The notes: generated by a model not told the origin, from the sequence alone. DNA of 64,000 nucleotides from Maniola hyperantus (GCF_902806685.2 NC_048560.1:6042212-6106211), one strand, 5' to 3'; positions 44,301 through 52,299 are shown, counted from the stretch's first letter. A program made the numbers and translations.

Positions 44301-47300
44301 TCGCGTTGCATGACGTTTTCTACGACTCGGTAAGTTTAAAATTTTCGTCTTCTAGTATGACCAGTTCACAATTTTCTTCAGTCTATGATGTCTAGTATTC
44401 CGCCCTGCCACTACTAAAGAAGCAAGAAAAGCATGCAATCTTTAAAACACACTCAACATATGCACTCGAAGCTAAGTGTTAATTGCAAAGTGTTTTACAA
44501 GAGTTGTGCGGTGTTAGTGCGTAGTGCTTTTTTCCTGCTTCTTTAGTAGTGGGAGGACGAGCTGTTGATTGAATGATTTTTTGAAAGTAGTTCTCACGCG
44601 CCATTTTAACTTTATTTGTCAACTGTCATGTCAAAAAGCACGATTTTACTGTTGTTATTTTAAAGGTGAACCGTACTTTTGACATGTCAGTTGACACATT
44701 GAGTTAAAATGGCGCGTGATAACTCTGTTTATACGGACTATAACTTATTTTACCTATTTTTATAACAGTGTATATTGTTTTCCAGGCGTTTACGTACATA
44801 GTAACGGAACTAGCGTCGGGCGGAGAGCTCTCCTCGATAATAGGGTCTGCGGGAGAGAGAGTCGCGAGGAGACTTCTGGCGCAGCTCGCTTTGGCCGTTC
44901 GGCATATGCATGCGAGGAATGTCGTGCATAGGGACATTAAACCTGAGGTGAGTCGGATAACTTCTTTATGTTTCATGGTCTCCTAGTACTTTGTTAGAGA
45001 TATTTTAAGAGCTGAACCTGAGGTGAGTGTGTATAAGTCCCGCAAATTGCTATTGTCATGTCTCATTAACATCGTAATGACGTCGTTTTGACATCAGCTC
45101 AAAACTTCAGTCTAGTGCTGACGTCACTAAAATGGCGGCCACGAGCATTAACAATTTGCGGGACTTGTACTTCTTTGTTTTATGGGCTTGTAGTAGAGGT
45201 AGTTCAGCAAACTTAGCAAAAGTGGTTTGAACAATGTCCTCATCTTACCTACGACTCGTGTCAGATTTGTCGGTGCTGGTTTTGCTGTCCGGCATAGTGA
45301 CAGTTGCTAGTTAGGTGGAGAAGTCTCCTCAATAATGAAGTCTGCGGGAGAGAGAATCGCGAGGAGACATTAAATGCCGCTCGCGTTAGCCGTGCGGCAT
45401 ATGCATGCGAGGAACGTCGTGCAGAGGTAAGTCGCGGGCATTGTCTAGTATTACAATAAATGTATTGTTACAGAACATCCTGCTGAGCAGTTGCAGACTG
45501 AACGAGGCTAAAGTGAAGGTGGTGGACTTCGGGTTCGCGCGACGGTTGCCCGACTGCGTGGACGACCGACAGCGGATGATGACGCCTTGCTTCAGGTAAT
45601 ACTCATTGAACTATTGCGAGTGATATCCACTGGTAACCAGAACTTATGGCTATTATTATACTCATCATGATCAACCCATCACTGAGAGGTCCTCAAATCC
45701 TTCTCACTCTGAGAGGAGCCCCTGCTCACTACAGAGCAGGGGCTCCTCTCAGAGTGAGAAGGATTTGGCCATAGTCTACCACGCTGTCAATAACTATTTG
45801 CCTTACCTTGTAATTTCAGTGATTTAATATTTTTCAAACCTGCAATGCATCATGCTAAACCCGGGTCTGCCTTTAGAATGACATTTCAGCATTGTAGAGC
45901 CTTGTCTCTGTCACTCATACCTATGTGACGTTTTGTCGGTCTCAACGACAGAGACAATGCTCTACAAATCTGCTATCTCCTTCTAAAGGTCGATGTACAT
46001 TACTCATGCTTGTGTTATCGGTATACGTAAGGTACACTATATGTGTGCGTTTGACAGCGCTTGCTCGCGACTGATTGGTCCGACATGCACGCACACTTAC
46101 GCAAAGAACCATATAAACGACGTTACCACAAGTAAAGTTCACTAGCCTTCGTGAATTGCAAGAACTGTACTTCATAAACGAGATAGCTCCGTCCGCTTCC
46201 TGACATCAAGCCTTGTAGTTTAATTTAATTTAATTTTAGTTTAATTTAATTTTTAATTTATTTTATTTTGTAGAGACAAACAGTTACAATTAGATAAATA
46301 GATAGTATATATATTATATATATAAAAACACTTAAAAGTTAAAACAAAGCAGTCTCCAATGAGAAATTAACACTTATAATAAAAATTATGTCCACAACAC
46401 ACGGGCATAGTCCATGTATGAAAACTAGTCACAGAGTATTTAATCACTAACTAGGTAGGTAAACTTATGAATAGAATAGAATAGAATAGAATGTTTTTTT
46501 ATTCATGTAAACTTTTTACAAGTGCTTATGAATAGTCGGGTAGTTTTAATTTACCACTGGTTCGGAATGCCGTTCCTACCGAGAAGAACCAGCAAGGAAC
46601 TCGGCGGTTGCTCTTTTTAATTTTTCAATTTACAATGTTATTATACCGTACCTACTATACAAGCCATTGCAGCCCTGTGCATTGCTGGAGCGAGTCAAAT
46701 CCAAGCTTTTTTATCGTTTACATAGTCTGCGACTGTATAATATGCTTTTTTTAGGAGCATACTTTTAACAATTTTTTTTTAAACTTGTGTAAAGGCAAGT
46801 CTAAAATTGCTTGTGGAATTTTATTATAAAATATTACACTCATTCCCACAAATGACTTTCCCTTCCCACCTTCCAGAGGCGGAGCGCAGGAGTAGCGAGC
46901 TTATTTTTGTTTCTAGTTTGCCTATCATGGAGATCACTGATTTTTTTGTAACTGTGAATGTTTTTTCGTACAAAAATTATATTATTGTAAATATATTGGG
47001 AAGCTACTGTAAGAATACCTAATTCCTTAATATATGGAACACAGAACTAAAATCGATTAAAGTATAAACTATAACTTGGCAGAATTTGATATTGCTAATT
47101 TATACCTATGGAGAGAGAGATGAAAAATATCACTTTAGTAATATGTAATTTTGATTTTTTTATGTTTTGTTGGCAGTTTGCCGTACGCAGCGCCAGAAGT
47201 AGTGTCATGTATCCGAGGCGGGTCCGCCGCGGCGGGCTACGGGTCCGGCTGCGACCTGTGGAGTCTTGGAGTTATTTTTGTAAGTATAAGGGTCCCTATC

Positions 47301-48555
47301 CACTGACGTGAAGCGAAACGAAGTTGGCGACGAGGATAGGCACCATGTGCTGTGGGAGTGTCCCCTTTATGAGGACTTGCGAGTGACGATGTTAGATGGG
47401 ATCGTACGCGGGGAAGCGGGGCCGGTCTTCTACACGGACCTCGTCTCATCGGCGGGGAACTACAACCGACTACGGGCATTCGCGCACCATTGGCATAAGA
47501 GGCGGAGTAGCTCGGAAAGTGATCCTATAAGGATTCCTTTTTCCTTTTGAGTTACGGAACCCTAAAAATTGGAAAAAGATGTATTTATTTAACGACGAAT
47601 TAGCCAGCTGAAATGGCAGTGGGCAGGACACGTCTGCCGCAGAACCGATGGCCGATGGGGCAGAAGTGTTCTGGAGTTGAGACCGCGTATCAGCAAGCGC
47701 AGTGTGTGACGACCTCCAACCCGTTGGACTGACGACCTTAAGAAGATAGCAGGAAGTGGGTGGATGAGGAAGGCGGAGGATCGTGTGTGGCCTATGTCCA
47801 GCAGTGGATGCAAACAGGCTGATTGATTGATTGATTGAGTATTTATTGGTTTAATGTTGTTCCAGTACTGCCTTCTGTGTGGAAAGGCGCCGTTCCAGCC
47901 TGTCTCCACAAAGGAGCCGGTCACAGCTTTTATGGATAGGATCCGATCCGGAAGCTTCTCTATGGAGGGTAACATTTTTTTTATATCAGTACCCTTATTA
48001 TAATAATTTTATTTCTGGCAATGTAATATTATAAATGCGAAAGTGTGTTTGTTTGTTGATTTGTTCTTCAATCACGTCGCAACGGTGCAACGGATTGACG
48101 TGATTTTTTGCATGGGTATAGATAAAGACCTGGAGAGTGACATACTGGCTAGTTTTTATCCCGGAAAATCAAACAGTTCCCACGGGATATTTAAAAACCT
48201 AATTCCACGCTGATGAAGTCGCGGGCATAGTCAACTACATAAATATCTTATTAGACATACCTAAATAAAATATTTTTGTTTATAGGTCAAGTCTGGGAGG
48301 ACATTTCGTGCGACAGCAAGCGTCTAGTGTCCGGCCTTTTGGCCGTGGAGCCTTCTGAGAGGCTGACCGTTACGGAACTCTTACAAGAACTGGGATTCAA
48401 CACTTCTGATGCTAACAACTTTAAACTACAGGTTAGTATAATTTAAGACGGGCCTCAGACGAGTCGCAGGGAGCCGCTGGATCCAGGCGGCGCAAGACCG
48501 TGGCGTGTGGAAGTCCCTACAAGAGACCTATGTCCAGCTGTGGACGTCTATTGGT

Positions 48556-48620
<65 letters not shown>

Positions 48621-50506
48621 ATTATTATGATCATGATGATGATTATGATGATGATGATGATGATGATGATTATGATCATGATGATGATTATGATGATGAT
48701 GATGATGAAGAAGGGCCTTGTCTGGTGGGAGCTTTCGGCCGTGGCTAGTTCTCACTTCCCACAACACTAGCAAGAGTTGTGCCGCCAAGCGATTTAGCGT
48801 TTCGGTACGATGTTGTGTATAAATCAATAAGGGGTATGGACTATGGATATATTAAAAGTCGCAAATTCCTTTCTAAGTTACCCCGGATCCAGCTTAGACT
48901 GCATCATCACTTACCATCACCAGTAAGATCGCATTTATTAAGGCACAGTCATCACCATCATCATGATCAACCCATCACCGGCTCACTACAGAGGGCGGGT
49001 CTTCTCTCAGAGTGAGAAGGGTTTTTGGCCATAGTCTACCACGCTGGCCATGTGCGGATTGGTAGACTTCACACACCTTTGAGAACATTATGAAGAACTC
49101 CCAGGCATGCAGGTTTCCTCACGATGTTTTCCTTCACCGTTAAAGCAAATGATATTTTATTAATTAAAACGCACATAACTCCGAAAAGTTAGAGGTGCGT
49201 GCCCGGGATCGAACCCCCGACCTCCGATTAGAAGGCGGACGTCCTAACCACTAGGCTATCACAGCTTGTGATAAAAGGCACAGTAGCTTGTTATAAAACT
49301 TAGTTGTCGCAGCGACAAGAATTATCAAAGAAAAAAAGTCGCTCAACGACGCTCTCTTGGCAATGCGTGCTAGTTAGTAATCACTCGTCGCACTCGCACA
49401 CTCGCTCAGAGCGCTTATTTAATAAAATCTCTGTATTCCAGGACATGACAAAAGCGGACCTCTACAAACGCCGCAGCAAAAACAAGCAACGAAAATCCAG
49501 CACCTCCGAACCAGGTACGTCCACACAAACAGACATACCTATGGACGCAGACGAATCAAAGGAGGGCTCCCTAATAGAGACCATAAACAATTTGAAGAAT
49601 AGAATGCATAAAAACTCCATAGAGAACGACGTAGAACTAATAAAGGCTAACACTTTAGATACTCCTGTACTCGAAAGTACGGAACCCAATTTCGATGACA
49701 ACGAAGAAATACCATCGGTTAAGCCTGTAGAAAAGACATACGCAAAATCTAGATCCAAATTAGACGAATACATCTATATAGAAAGCAGTCAAGGTTTAGA
49801 AGAAACTGAGGTTGCTTTCCCTAAAAGTAATAGAACTAAGAAAGAGCACGAATCCCCCGTACCAAGGAAACGTAGGAAAATTGATACGAGATCCGCATCT
49901 AAAAAGAAAGTTAACGGCGATACTTCAGAGGTTATTAATACAAGGCAGCTACGTAGTAAAACGCCAGAGAAACGTGGTAGGGGACGACCCAGGAAAGTCC
50001 CACAAATAGACACGGAAAAACCCACTAGAACAACCAAAGAATCTATAGAAAACGACAAAACTATTGTCACTAGATCGACTAGAAAACGACGTTACGAAGA
50101 AGCGGTCGTAAACAAACCGGTTTTGAGAGAAAAGGGGCAGAACGGTCGAAAAAGTATCGCCGACTCGAAAGTCGAAACTAGAAAAGTCGTGAAAGCCAAA
50201 CGAAATTTACCACCACCATTGAAAATAGAAAAAATTGAAACGAAAGAAGAGGAACCCCAAAATGTCAGAATGACTCGTTCTAGGCGTAGAAGACTAGAAA
50301 TCAGTCTCTCTCCCTCCGAAGTTAAAAGTCTCATACCCTCTTTCTCATTCGAATCTGACCGTAGAGTCGATTCCGTAGAATCCAGCCGATCGAAGGCATC
50401 CAATACCAAAGGCAAAGGTAAAAAGAACGTTAAACCTAAAGTTAAACAAAATAAAACGAAAAAAACCCCGGTACGCAACGTACGTACCCGCGCGACGCGT
50501 AGGTGA
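38156..50506 (+). CDS. RPS6KA5: MSK/JIL-1-type dual-domain S6 kinase, 3' part (12 exons)
   Basis: Mitogen- and stress-activated nuclear kinase; the family phosphorylates histone H3 and CREB-like factors downstream of ERK/p38, and fly JIL-1 is the chromatin relative. Twelve exons join in phase (2457 nt, 818 residues plus TGA). In order: end of the N-terminal AGC kinase (AVDWWSVGVL, residues 1-85), AGC tail with turn-motif TDSP and hydrophobic-motif GYSYVAPS (86-177), complete C-terminal kinase (about 185-450) with GDGSYAVC loop, AVK lysine, HRDIKPEN, DFGFAR, TPCF activation-loop threonine-proline and YAAPE, then a basic tail starting with a YKRRSKNK docking/NLS-like motif. The region before subdomain IX of kinase 1 was not found, so the gene is incomplete here. 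All introns are GT-AG. Family assignment is firm; MSK rather than RSK rests on the GYSYVAPS and TPCF contexts and the basic tail. Confidence 0.93.
38735..39085 (-). mobile_element. Helitron-like element in MSK intron a
   Basis: ACTAGCTGACCCGCCCCAGC to GTCAGTCAGTCAGTCAGG and ATTTTATATGT. Longer than type B but with the same GTCA microsatellite end. Confidence 0.6.
39195..39276 (+). CDS. RPS6KA5: MSK exon b: N-terminal kinase subdomain XI
   Basis: Acceptor ttacag, donor gttaga. Encodes LLVKDPRRRLGGGDKDAEELKRHPFFQ, the conserved arginine-containing end of an AGC kinase domain (LLxKDPxxRLG...HxFF). It completes the split codon of the previous exon and ends in phase 0. Confidence 0.92.
39277..39904. 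other. MSK intron b with diverged internal repeats
   Basis: About five loose repeats of a TTTTGACCCACAGAATC..GATATC..ATGT/CCATTT unit (39669-39904); the last one is the real acceptor cccacag. Local expansion of an intron 3' end. Confidence 0.55.
39905..40067 (+). CDS. RPS6KA5: MSK exon c: AGC tail with turn motif
   Basis: Acceptor cccacag, donor gtaaga. Starts NLDWEAVSRREVSAPFVP, the AGC-kinase tail, then NFADEFTRMPPTDSP. The SP serine aligns with the phosphorylated turn-motif serine of mammalian MSK1 (TYSP). Ends within the first base of a glycine codon. Confidence 0.9.
40068..41008. other. MSK intron c, first part, unassigned
   Basis: No element recognised apart from a duplicated AAACTGTTCCTCGGTGAGAC piece at about 40372, which resembles the exon c end (ACAAACTGTTCCTTGGTAAGAC). 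Confidence 0.45.
41009..41181 (-). mobile_element. tRNA(Phe)-like SINE in MSK intron c
   Basis: Near-consensus copy; minus head GCCTCAATAGCTCAACCGGT and box B GGTTCAAACCC. Confidence 0.8.
41629..41850 (-). mobile_element. Helitron-like element type B in MSK intron c
   Basis: ACTAGCTTATGCTCGCGACT to GTCAGTCAGTCAGTCACATT. Confidence 0.75.
41875..41942 (-). mobile_element. tRNA-like SINE head
   Basis: Minus strand AACCGTGGCCTAGTGGTCAA (box A-like) and AAGTTCGATTCCTGCCGGTT (box B, with AACCG/CGGTT end pairing). Followed by an A/T-rich tail, so probably a SINE head or tRNA pseudogene rather than a working tRNA. Confidence 0.45.
42060..42172 (+). CDS. RPS6KA5: MSK exon d: hydrophobic motif and linker
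   Basis: Acceptor ttgcag, donor gtagat. Encodes GYSYVAPSILFSENVISDQ; the serine in GYSY matches the hydrophobic-motif phosphosite of MSK1 (GYSFVAPSI). The rest is the linker to the second kinase domain and is not strongly conserved. Confidence 0.9.
42625..42700 (+). mobile_element. LINE 3' tail with (GACTTT)n
   Basis: ATTTTGAATAAATCATTTGA then CTTTGACTTTGACT, a common lepidopteran LINE tail. A similar scrap is at 29640-29675. Confidence 0.6.
42936..43055 (+). CDS. RPS6KA5: MSK exon e: C-terminal kinase P-loop and VAIK lysine
   Basis: Acceptor gcacag, donor gtcagt. DSPFFQKYSVDLSTPLLGDG opens the second kinase domain; GDGSYAVC is the glycine-rich loop and EYAVK carries the ATP-binding lysine. 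The CRKCIH run is characteristic of RSK/MSK C-terminal domains. Phase 0 at both ends. Confidence 0.92.
43495..43655. repeat. Foldback MITE, family B, in MSK intron e
   Basis: GCGTAAAATTTAACTGCTCA left, TAAGGAGTAATTTTGTATGG right, with GTCAAATTTCATGTTAAAAG inside. Confidence 0.75.
43725..44150 (+). pseudogene. RTE-like LINE reverse transcriptase 3' part in MSK intron e
   Basis: LPVITYGSETWSLTMGLIRK, QRAMERAMCGVSLRDQIRNE, RRRTRVTDIAQRVAKLKWQW and AGHIVRTTDRRW, then a stop at VLEW; 3' part continues to VQQWTSIG in other frames and TGATGATGATG. Good match to the copy at 1395. Confidence 0.88.
44225..44329 (+). CDS. RPS6KA5: MSK exon f: C-terminal kinase helix C
   Basis: Acceptor ttatag, donor gtaagt. 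Encodes IISSQKKDVKQEIELLKACQ, with the helix-C glutamate in KQEIELLK, followed by beta-4 (IIALHDVFYD). Phase 0 at both ends. Confidence 0.9.
44585..44740. repeat. Foldback MITE, family B, in MSK intron f
   Basis: TTCTCACGCGCCATTTTAAC left and GTTAAAATGGCGCGTGATAA right. Ends about 45 bp before the exon g acceptor. Confidence 0.8.
44786..44947 (+). CDS. RPS6KA5: MSK exon g: C-terminal kinase hinge to catalytic loop
   Basis: Acceptor tccag, donor gtgagt. Encodes the hinge (TYIVTELASGGEL), helix E (LALAVRHMHARNVVH) and the catalytic HRDIKPE. Phase 0. A decayed partial copy of this exon lies downstream at 45293-45427. Confidence 0.93.
45012..45427 (+). pseudogene. Decayed duplicate pieces of MSK exon g
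   Basis: 45012-45034 repeats the exon g end with donor (AACCTGAGGTGAGT). 45293-45427 repeats CATAGT..GGCGGAGAG..CTCTGCGGGAGAGAG..CGAGGAGAC..CGGCATATGCATGCGAGGAA. In the homologous frame a TAA replaces Leu after RRH, and the HRD aspartate is lost. It cannot supply a working alternative exon. Confidence 0.8.
45034..45168. repeat. MITE, family G, inside the duplicated exon g copy
   Basis: AAGTCCCGCAAATTGCTATT and its inverse AACAATTTGCGGGACTTG at the ends. It splits the duplicated donor region (GTGAGTGTGTA | GTACTTCTTTG). Confidence 0.8.
45428..45449 (+). mobile_element. Helitron-like 3' terminus next to the exon copy
   Basis: AAGTCGCGGGCATTGTCTAG T is the type A Helitron-like terminus (AAGTCGCGGGCATCAGCTAGT) with small changes. 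Confidence 0.55.
45474..45595 (+). CDS. RPS6KA5: MSK exon h: DFG and activation loop
   Basis: Acceptor ttacag, donor gtaata. NILL completes the catalytic loop; VKVVDFGFARRLPD contains the Mg-binding DFG; MMTPCF holds the TP threonine matching the ERK/p38-phosphorylated activation-loop site of mammalian MSK1. Ends after two bases of a serine codon. Confidence 0.92.
45660..45790. repeat. SINE fragment folded into a perfect hairpin
   Basis: 33-bp perfect arms 45695-45727 and 45734-45766 around a 6-base loop (ACTACA). Arms are the SINE block CTTCTCACTCTGAGAGGAG. Confidence 0.85.
45868..46000. repeat. Foldback MITE, family F
   Basis: CCTTTAGAATGACATTTCAG to AAAGGTCGATGTACATTAC, with CATACCTATGTGACGTTTTG. 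Pair of 27060-27195. Confidence 0.7.
46478..46810 (-). mobile_element. Jockey-like LINE 3' end in MSK intron h
   Basis: Minus strand KSMLLKKAYYTVADYVNDKK AWI stop, then 3' UTR with GAGCAACCGCCGAGTTCCTT, ending in an AATAGAATAGAATAGAAT tail. Uninterrupted version of 29735-30500. Confidence 0.85.
47177..47279 (+). CDS. RPS6KA5: MSK exon i: YAAPE and subdomain IX
   Basis: Acceptor ttggcag, donor gtaagt. Completes CFS and continues LPYAAPEVV then SGCDLWSLGVIF, the P+1 loop and helix F of the second kinase. The RGGSAAAGYGS insert between them is Gly/Ala-rich compared with the short NQNGYDES of human MSK1. Confidence 0.92.
47301..47510 (+). pseudogene. R1-type LINE, ORF2 C-terminal fragment, in MSK intron i
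   Basis: Open frame EVGDEDRHHVLWECPLYEDL then DGIVRGEAGPVFYTDLVSSA and FAHHWHKRR. The HVLWECP motif is typical after the reverse transcriptase of R1/LOA-like elements. Sits 20 bp after exon i. Confidence 0.7.
47511..47570 (-). repeat. (GTCT)n MITE end fragment
   Basis: AGTGATCCTATAAGGATTCC to GTTACGGAACCCTAAAAATT. Confidence 0.6.
47596..47842 (+). pseudogene. RTE-like LINE 3' end with (TTGA)n tail
   Basis: QLKWQWAGHVCRRTDGRWGR, then a broken RPRISKRSV region, GSGWMRKAEDRVW and a TTGATTGATTGATTGA tail. Ends about 20 bp before the exon j acceptor. Confidence 0.8.
47866..47968 (+). CDS. RPS6KA5: MSK exon j: helix G region
   Basis: Acceptor tccag directly after a retrotransposon tail of TTGA repeats; donor gtaaca. 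Encodes YCLLCGKAPFQPVSTKEPVT then IRSGSFSMEG, matching the ML-G-xPFQ...I..G.FS.EG block of RSK/MSK kinases. Ends in a split glycine codon. Confidence 0.9.
47985..48238 (+). mobile_element. Helitron-like element, type A, in MSK intron j
   Basis: TTATAATAATTTTATTTCTG with AATGCGAAAGTGTGTTTGTT to GAAGTCGCGGGCATAGTCAA. Confidence 0.65.
48286..48431 (+). CDS. RPS6KA5: MSK exon k: end of C-terminal kinase
   Basis: Acceptor ttatag, donor gttagt. QVWEDISCDSKRLVSGLLAV with EPSERLTV is the subdomain XI arginine block. It then ends abruptly as LLQELGFNTSDANNFKLQ, shorter than the mammalian MSK1 post-kinase linker. Confidence 0.9.
48440..48714 (+). mobile_element. RTE-like LINE 3' end with long (GAT)n/(TAT/CAT) tail
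   Basis: GCCTCAGACGAGTCGCAGGG to GGACGTCTATTGGTTGATGA, then about 160 bp of GAT-type repeats with ATTATTATGATCATGAT variants. The poly-Asp, poly-Met and poly-His readings are artefacts. Confidence 0.85.
48716..48940 (+). mobile_element. tRNA-derived SINE body and tail
   Basis: CCTTGTCTGGTGGGAGCTTT to CATCACTTACCATCACCAGT, matching 3328-3552. Confidence 0.7.
48950..49274 (-). mobile_element. tRNA-derived SINE (Metulj/HaSE-like), full length with TSD
   Basis: Flanked by AAGGCACAGT (48940-48949 and 49275-49284). Box B complement GGATCGAACCCCCGACC and box A complement AACCACTAGGCTATCAC at the right. Lies in the last MSK intron, 167 bp before the terminal exon. Confidence 0.9.
49442..50506 (+). 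CDS. RPS6KA5: MSK terminal exon l: basic tail with AT-hook-like motif
   Basis: Acceptor attccag; ends at TGA 50504-50506; 354 residues. It opens DMTKADLYKRRSKNKQRK, resembling the MAPK-docking/NLS segment of MSK1 (LAKRRKMKK). The rest is low-complexity, Lys/Arg/Ser/Thr/Glu-rich and probably disordered. KRGRGRPRK at 49970-49996 fits the AT-hook core (GRP flanked by basic residues). The tail ends in a Lys/Arg-rich stretch. An in-frame open stretch runs upstream to 49304, but it crosses the intron acceptor and SINE-side sequence and is not needed. The continuous 1 kb ORF is good evidence for purifying selection. Confidence 0.9.
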   Translation, partial: DMTKADLYKRRSKNKQRKSSTSEPGTSTQTDIPMDADESKEGSLIETINNLKNRMHKNSIENDVELIKANTLDTPVLESTEPNFDDNEEIPSVKPVEKTYAKSRSKLDEYIYIESSQGLEETEVAFPKSNRTKKEHESPVPRKRRKIDTRSASKKKVNGDTSEVINTRQLRSKTPEKRGRGRPRKVPQIDTEKPTRTTKESIENDKTIVTRSTRKRRYEEAVVNKPVLREKGQNGRKSIADSKVETRKVVKAKRNLPPPLKIEKIETKEEEPQNVRMTRSRRRRLEISLSPSEVKSLIPSFSFESDRRVDSVESSRSKASNTKGKGKKNVKPKVKQNKTKKTPVRNVRTRATRR

Positions 50507-50557
50507 AACCGCGTACCGGTACGATAATTACTATAGGTATTTAATACGTCTTTATTA

Positions 50558-50563
50558 AATAAA
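50558..50563 (+). promoter_or_regulatory. Candidate polyadenylation signal of the MSK gene
   Basis: AATAAA lies about 50 nt after the TGA, just before a MITE begins. It is the first canonical hexamer after the stop. AT-rich sequence downstream has further hexamers, so a longer 3' UTR is possible. Confidence 0.5.
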
Positions 50564-50599
50564 ATCCCATCTAACTAACGCCATCTGTGTAGTTAGTGT

Positions 50600-50868
50600 A
50601 AGATTTTACCTCCCCTTTACTAGAATCCAAGTCAACGATAACGCCAGAGTAAAATGAACCTAAAAGTCAAGAGATTAAAGTCAAAAATTCAGTATCACAG
50701 ATTTTAATTTCGCAACGTTTTCGTTTGAAAACGTGTAAGGGATTTATGGACGAAATTGAGCTTTAAAATAAGGCTGTTAAGGTTCATTTTACTTTGATGC
50801 TAAAGTTTCAGCGCTTGAATTTTATCAACGTTTGATGAGATGTAAAAATCTTATACTAAGGCTTCAGT
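50600..50868. repeat. Foldback MITE, family D, just after the MSK gene
   Basis: TAAGATTTTACCTCCCCTTT and the right end GATGAGATGTAAAAATCTTA, with GATTTTAATTTCGCAACGTT. Pair of 14728-15003. Confidence 0.65.
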
Positions 50869-51290
50869 TATCCTTTTTTAGACATTTCGGTTATAGTATC
50901 CGTCATGAAAGTTGAAAAATATCAATGTGCTGTGGAGGATTTATCGATCTGTTTGTTGGTACGAAGTAGAGCGCGATGGTGGGGGAGTGTCTATTCTGCC
51001 ACACAATTGGTTCGTCATTCAACGTCATTTCCCAATCAGTATGAAAGATCAGTACCTAATCGCCAATGGCATGCCAGTCGTAGAGGCATAAAAGCAACTG
51101 CTTACTACTGTTTTACCGTGAAACTTAAGGTTGCCCTGCTTCTTTAAAATAGAAATTCTTCAAGAAATAAAAATTTATAGCACAGTATCCATAACAATCC
51201 AAACCTCTGGACATAGCTACTTTTATCATTGTCCTGTAAAGTTGCTAATTTTGGCTATACATTTTGAGAAAGGACTCGCCGTTTTTGCTC
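50869..51290. other. Unassigned
   Basis: An 80-codon ORF (50905) without known motif; the piece GGTACGAAGT..GCGCGATGG resembles 52920-53060 and may be an old repeat. Confidence 0.35.
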
Positions 51291-51294
51291 TATG

Positions 51295-51472
51295 TGTTCC
51301 CATAGGAACATTGATTTTCCGGGATAAAAAGTAAACTATGTCTTTCACCGGGATGCAAGCTATCTCTGTACCAAATTTTATCAAAATCGGTTGAACGCAT
51401 GGGCCGTGAAAAGCTAGCAGACGGACAGACACTTTCGCATTTATAATATTATATTAGTATGGATATGCAATT
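51295..51472 (-). mobile_element. Helitron-like element, type A, truncated
   Basis: GATTTTCCGGGATAAAAAGT to CACTTTCGCATTTATAATAT then TAGTATGGAT. Confidence 0.65.
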
Positions 51473-52299
51473 TCAACTTTCGTGATGTGAACTATATAAT
51501 TTATATTTATAGTCTGTAACGCCGGCAACTATTAAAAAATCCAATATGGCGTCACAGACTATGGCAACCTCAATAAATTCCAAATATGAAATGAGACAGA
51601 TAGTGATTGAGTAATAACTAATAAATACATATAAATAATTAATATTTAAAACAAAATGGACGCTTGCTCATGCATATTATACATATAAATAAATAAAGAA
51701 ATTATTTATTCAAAAGAGATACATTGATACTTCCTAATGTAGATCGAAATTAATTAATAATAAAATTGTTTTAACATCGCGTCCTGATTTGAGCTAGTAG
51801 TGACGTGATGCGATGCGATTTTTAAAGTAAATCAATTGAAAATGGCGGAGGACTGCCATACTTAGAAATAAATAAACGAAAGTTTCTCTGCATATGATTT
51901 ACGTCATTTTGTATCAAATCAACTACGAATCGCATCTACATGGACGTTTTTACCTGTTTTTATTTTAACTTTAATTATTTTATTTAATGTTACTATTAAT
52001 TAATAAGTCATCGATAATTATTTCCCCTCTATATTACCATTAGAGTTTTTCTTTTTAGAAATAAAATAGTTGTGTCGTTGGTTATTGTGTATTTTTTTTA
52101 ATAGATAAAACAAATAATTGATATAATTAATTAAAATAGGATAATTTTGGATGTATGGTTGTTGCACCTCATCCCTTAGCAAATAATTTAAATAAACAAA
52201 CAAATTTTAATAATAAGTTTTTTTAATCATACATAAAACTGATTTTTTTCTAAACTTTTCTGAACGTTTTAGACTGCTTTTTAATTAATCATTTATTAT
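51473..52299. other. Unassigned AT-rich sequence
   Basis: No gene or recognised repeat. Confidence 0.4.

Noticed and set aside
45293..45427. Alternative, mutually exclusive MSK exon
   Set aside because: The copy has an in-frame TAA and lacks the catalytic aspartate, so it cannot replace exon g.
49789..50478. Minus-strand ORFs opposite the MSK tail
   Set aside because: They are shadows of the + strand terminal exon, which joins in phase to eleven kinase exons.
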